Source of the DNA: Rhodospirillaceae bacterium UBA4479
Lineage (GTDB): Bacteria > Pseudomonadota > Alphaproteobacteria > Rhodospirillales > Casp-alpha2
Assembly: GCA_002389175.1 (NCBI GenBank)
Contig: DGNZ01000324.1
Location: forward strand, 1-14,193
Length of the DNA stretch: 14,193 nt
Direction: 5' to 3'
Notes under the pieces: model-generated
Databases searched by the model: none
Told to the model about the DNA's origin: nothing
The model's input: the letters and a program-made list of their open reading frames with translations, nothing else
Position numbers and translations under genes: made by a program
Part shown: piece by piece, positions 13,906 through 14,193 of the stretch
Position numbering within the stretch: position 1 is the stretch's first letter
Layout: the number at the start of each line of letters is the position of its first letter

Positions 13906-14193
13906 TACAAAAGAAACCGACGACGGCAAAAAGAAACTGGGCTTATCGCGCCCGGGCAAGCTTGAATTGAACAAGACCGTCGAAACCGGGCAGGTGAAGC
14001 AGAACTTCTCTCATGGCCGTTCCAAGATGGTGACCGTCGAGAAGAAGAAAAAGCGGATGTTCGCGACGGACGCTGGCGGAAAGATGGCCGAGGTCAAAGC
14101 AAGCCTGGGTCTGAAAGAAGCTGCTGCTGAAGTTGAAAAGGCAGACGCTGCTGAAGCGGCGGCGGCGCAAGCCGCTGCGGCTGCCGAAGAGGC
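13898..14193 (+). CDS. infB: Translation initiation factor IF-2, N-terminal part (runs off window)
   Basis: The ATG at 13898 opens a frame that stays open to the window end, giving 98 residues. It begins MTDTKETDDGKKKLGLSRPG and continues LELNKTVETGQVKQNFSHGR, then KMVTVEKKKKR. This is the alphaproteobacterial IF-2 N-terminal motif (LSRPGKLEL, ETGQV.Q.FSHGRSK). It then enters a low-complexity Ala/Glu/Lys region (about residues 75-98) typical of the linker before the GTPase domain. IF-2 is the GTPase that places initiator tRNA on the ribosome. The start overlaps the ylxR stop by eight bases, and the gene follows rimP-nusA-ylxR as in the conserved operon. The GTPase core is outside the window. 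Confidence 0.95.
   Translation, partial: MTDTKETDDGKKKLGLSRPGKLELNKTVETGQVKQNFSHGRSKMVTVEKKKKRMFATDAGGKMAEVKASLGLKEAAAEVEKADAAEAAAAQAAAAAEE

Noticed and set aside
13943..14170. Minus-strand ORF near the window end
   Set aside because: It is a shadow of the infB N-terminal region, whose + strand frame matches IF-2.
1..14193. Novel defence, phage or mobile system
   Set aside because: All genes belong to conserved housekeeping families or fit the local context; no integrase, transposase, direct-repeat array or toxin-antitoxin pair is visible.

Overview
The window is a housekeeping stretch of an alphaproteobacterial chromosome. Gene content and order suggest a Rhodospirillales-type organism of middling GC content; this placement is inferred from protein style and synteny only. 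The evidence is the alpha-type order miaB-phoH-ybeY-tlyC-lnt-metK-trmB-rimP-nusA-ylxR-infB, a MucR/Ros regulator, an alpha-type Fur without CxxC pairs, and a SAM-II riboswitch. Nearly all genes are on the + strand. Neighbours often overlap by 1-11 bases, and UUG or GUG starts are common.

Layout. (1) 1-1871: the 3' part of a polytopic membrane protein that begins outside the window, then tsaB (tRNA t6A synthesis). (2) 1886-2661: a minus-strand TusA-like sulfur carrier and a divergent mucR gene. They sit where many alphaproteobacteria have rimI between tsaB and fur. (3) 2744-3166: fur, with its own promoter and a dyad over the -10 and start region. (4) 3305-8867: miaB, phoH (ybeZ), ybeY, tlyC/corC and lnt, tightly packed and partly overlapping, likely one transcription unit for tRNA, rRNA and envelope maintenance. 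(5) 8868-10996: a SAM-II riboswitch, a 66-base linker that can fold over the ribosome-binding site, then metK and trmB. (6) 10997-11175: an intergenic region with a promoter-like sequence, a small hairpin and a strong intrinsic terminator, possibly encoding a roughly 73-nt small RNA. (7) 11176-14193: rimP, nusA, ylxR (fused to an L7Ae-like domain) and the 5' end of infB, the classic transcription/translation operon, running off the window.

How the genes work together. Most of the products act on tRNA or ribosomes: TsaB, MiaB and TrmB modify tRNA, YbeY and RimP mature the 30S subunit, NusA controls elongation and antitermination, and IF2 starts translation. MetK supplies the SAM used by MiaB and TrmB, and its leader senses SAM.

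The most interesting signal is the SAM-II aptamer at 8954-9004. Both its P1 stem and its pseudoknot can be drawn from the sequence. It lies well upstream of the real metK start, so its output probably passes through a separate translation-control fold. I see no CRISPR array, insertion sequence, prophage, tRNA or rRNA gene, or defence system here.
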